A stretch of 64,000 nt of DNA, from the NCBI RefSeq assembly GCF_024509555.1, contig NZ_JAMWEL010000001.1, forward strand, positions 159,135-223,134. The letters are read 5' to 3'. Positions 63,876 through 64,000 of the stretch are shown here, piece after piece. Every line of letters begins with the position of its first letter. The first letter of the stretch is position 1. Below the pieces are notes generated by a model. That model did not search any database. It worked only from the letters and a program-made list of their open reading frames with translations, and had not been told where the DNA came from. Source of the DNA: Streptococcus suis. Lineage in GTDB: Bacteria; Bacillota; Bacilli; Lactobacillales; Streptococcaceae. Made by a program: the position numbers and the translations under genes.

Positions 63876-64000
63876 GGCTCTATAATTTCTGTAGTGGGTA
63901 AATCCACCATGGAAATTATGGAGCTTTTTTGAGTATAGAAAAAAAGTCCCATATGACCTATAATGAAAAGTGCTCAAACTATCATTTTAGAAAGACTCAT
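63876..64000 (+). mobile_element. Probable end of an ISL3-type insertion sequence
   Basis: GGCTCTATAATTTC...GAAATTATGGAGC (63876-63924) is a hairpin whose first arm looks like the terminal repeats I recall for streptococcal ISL3-family elements (GGCTCTATAAT...). The following AT-rich bases would be the IS leader; the transposase would lie outside the window. It could instead be a simple terminator hairpin. Confidence 0.35.

Overview
The window reads as a chromosome segment of a low-GC Gram-positive coccus, most likely Streptococcus suis or a close relative. The evidence is the streptococcal gene order (LysR regulator-lspA-rluD, pyrR-pyrB-carA-carB, rpsP-khpA, rimM-trmD, fruR-fruK-fruA, DUF1149-degV-dapB-cca-ABC-F), a class C sortase pilus operon, and the style of the intergenic hairpin repeats. 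Species is an inference from memory of gene order and protein style; no database was searched. Layout: 1-5950 holds a cut-off tRNA-Arg, a threonine aldolase, two small membrane proteins, a cysteine desulfurase/ThiI tRNA-thiolation pair and a BrnQ carrier. 5963-6881 is the L21 leader with rplU and rpmA; no prp gene lies between them although L27 keeps the N-terminal extension that Prp removes. 6897-9262 is a phage scar bounded by a near-perfect 57/56-bp duplication of the rpmA terminator. It holds a dead integrase end, an HNH fragment, a broken head-protein-like gene, a few 50-75-codon phage genes and a small pseudoknotted RNA candidate. 9350-13399 has a GNAT gene, LysR regulator, lspA, rluD, a PhnA-like protein and a membrane protein. 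13470-20449 is the pyrimidine/carbamoyl-phosphate region (pyrR, pyrB, carA, carB). It is the most unusual part of the window: hairpins with a PyrR-type CNGNGA loop recur upstream of pyrR, three times between pyrB and carA, and again before carB. In the carA and carB leaders a structured element of exactly 142 nt sits between a good Shine-Dalgarno sequence and the start codon, and closing its terminal stem leaves 9 nt between them. 20700-23358 holds small membrane proteins (one frameshifted), a phage tape-measure fragment fused in frame to a methyltransferase, pcp and a DUF4298 gene. 23386-50046 is mostly conserved housekeeping: rpsP/khpA, a heterodimeric ABC exporter, polysaccharide deacetylase, hom/thrB, HAD hydrolase, nth, guaC, a MATE pump, rimM/trmD, an aminotransferase, the fru operon with a CcpA-type site, the dapB/cca cluster, glk and thyA. 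50580-60800 is a pilus operon preceded by very AT-rich DNA: backbone pilin, small pilin, two tandem class C sortases and a 1864-residue surface protein with an LPHVG sorting motif. 60868-64000 carries a GNAT gene, a GalM-like epimerase, a small unknown gene, a dense array of short hairpins and what looks like the end of an insertion sequence.
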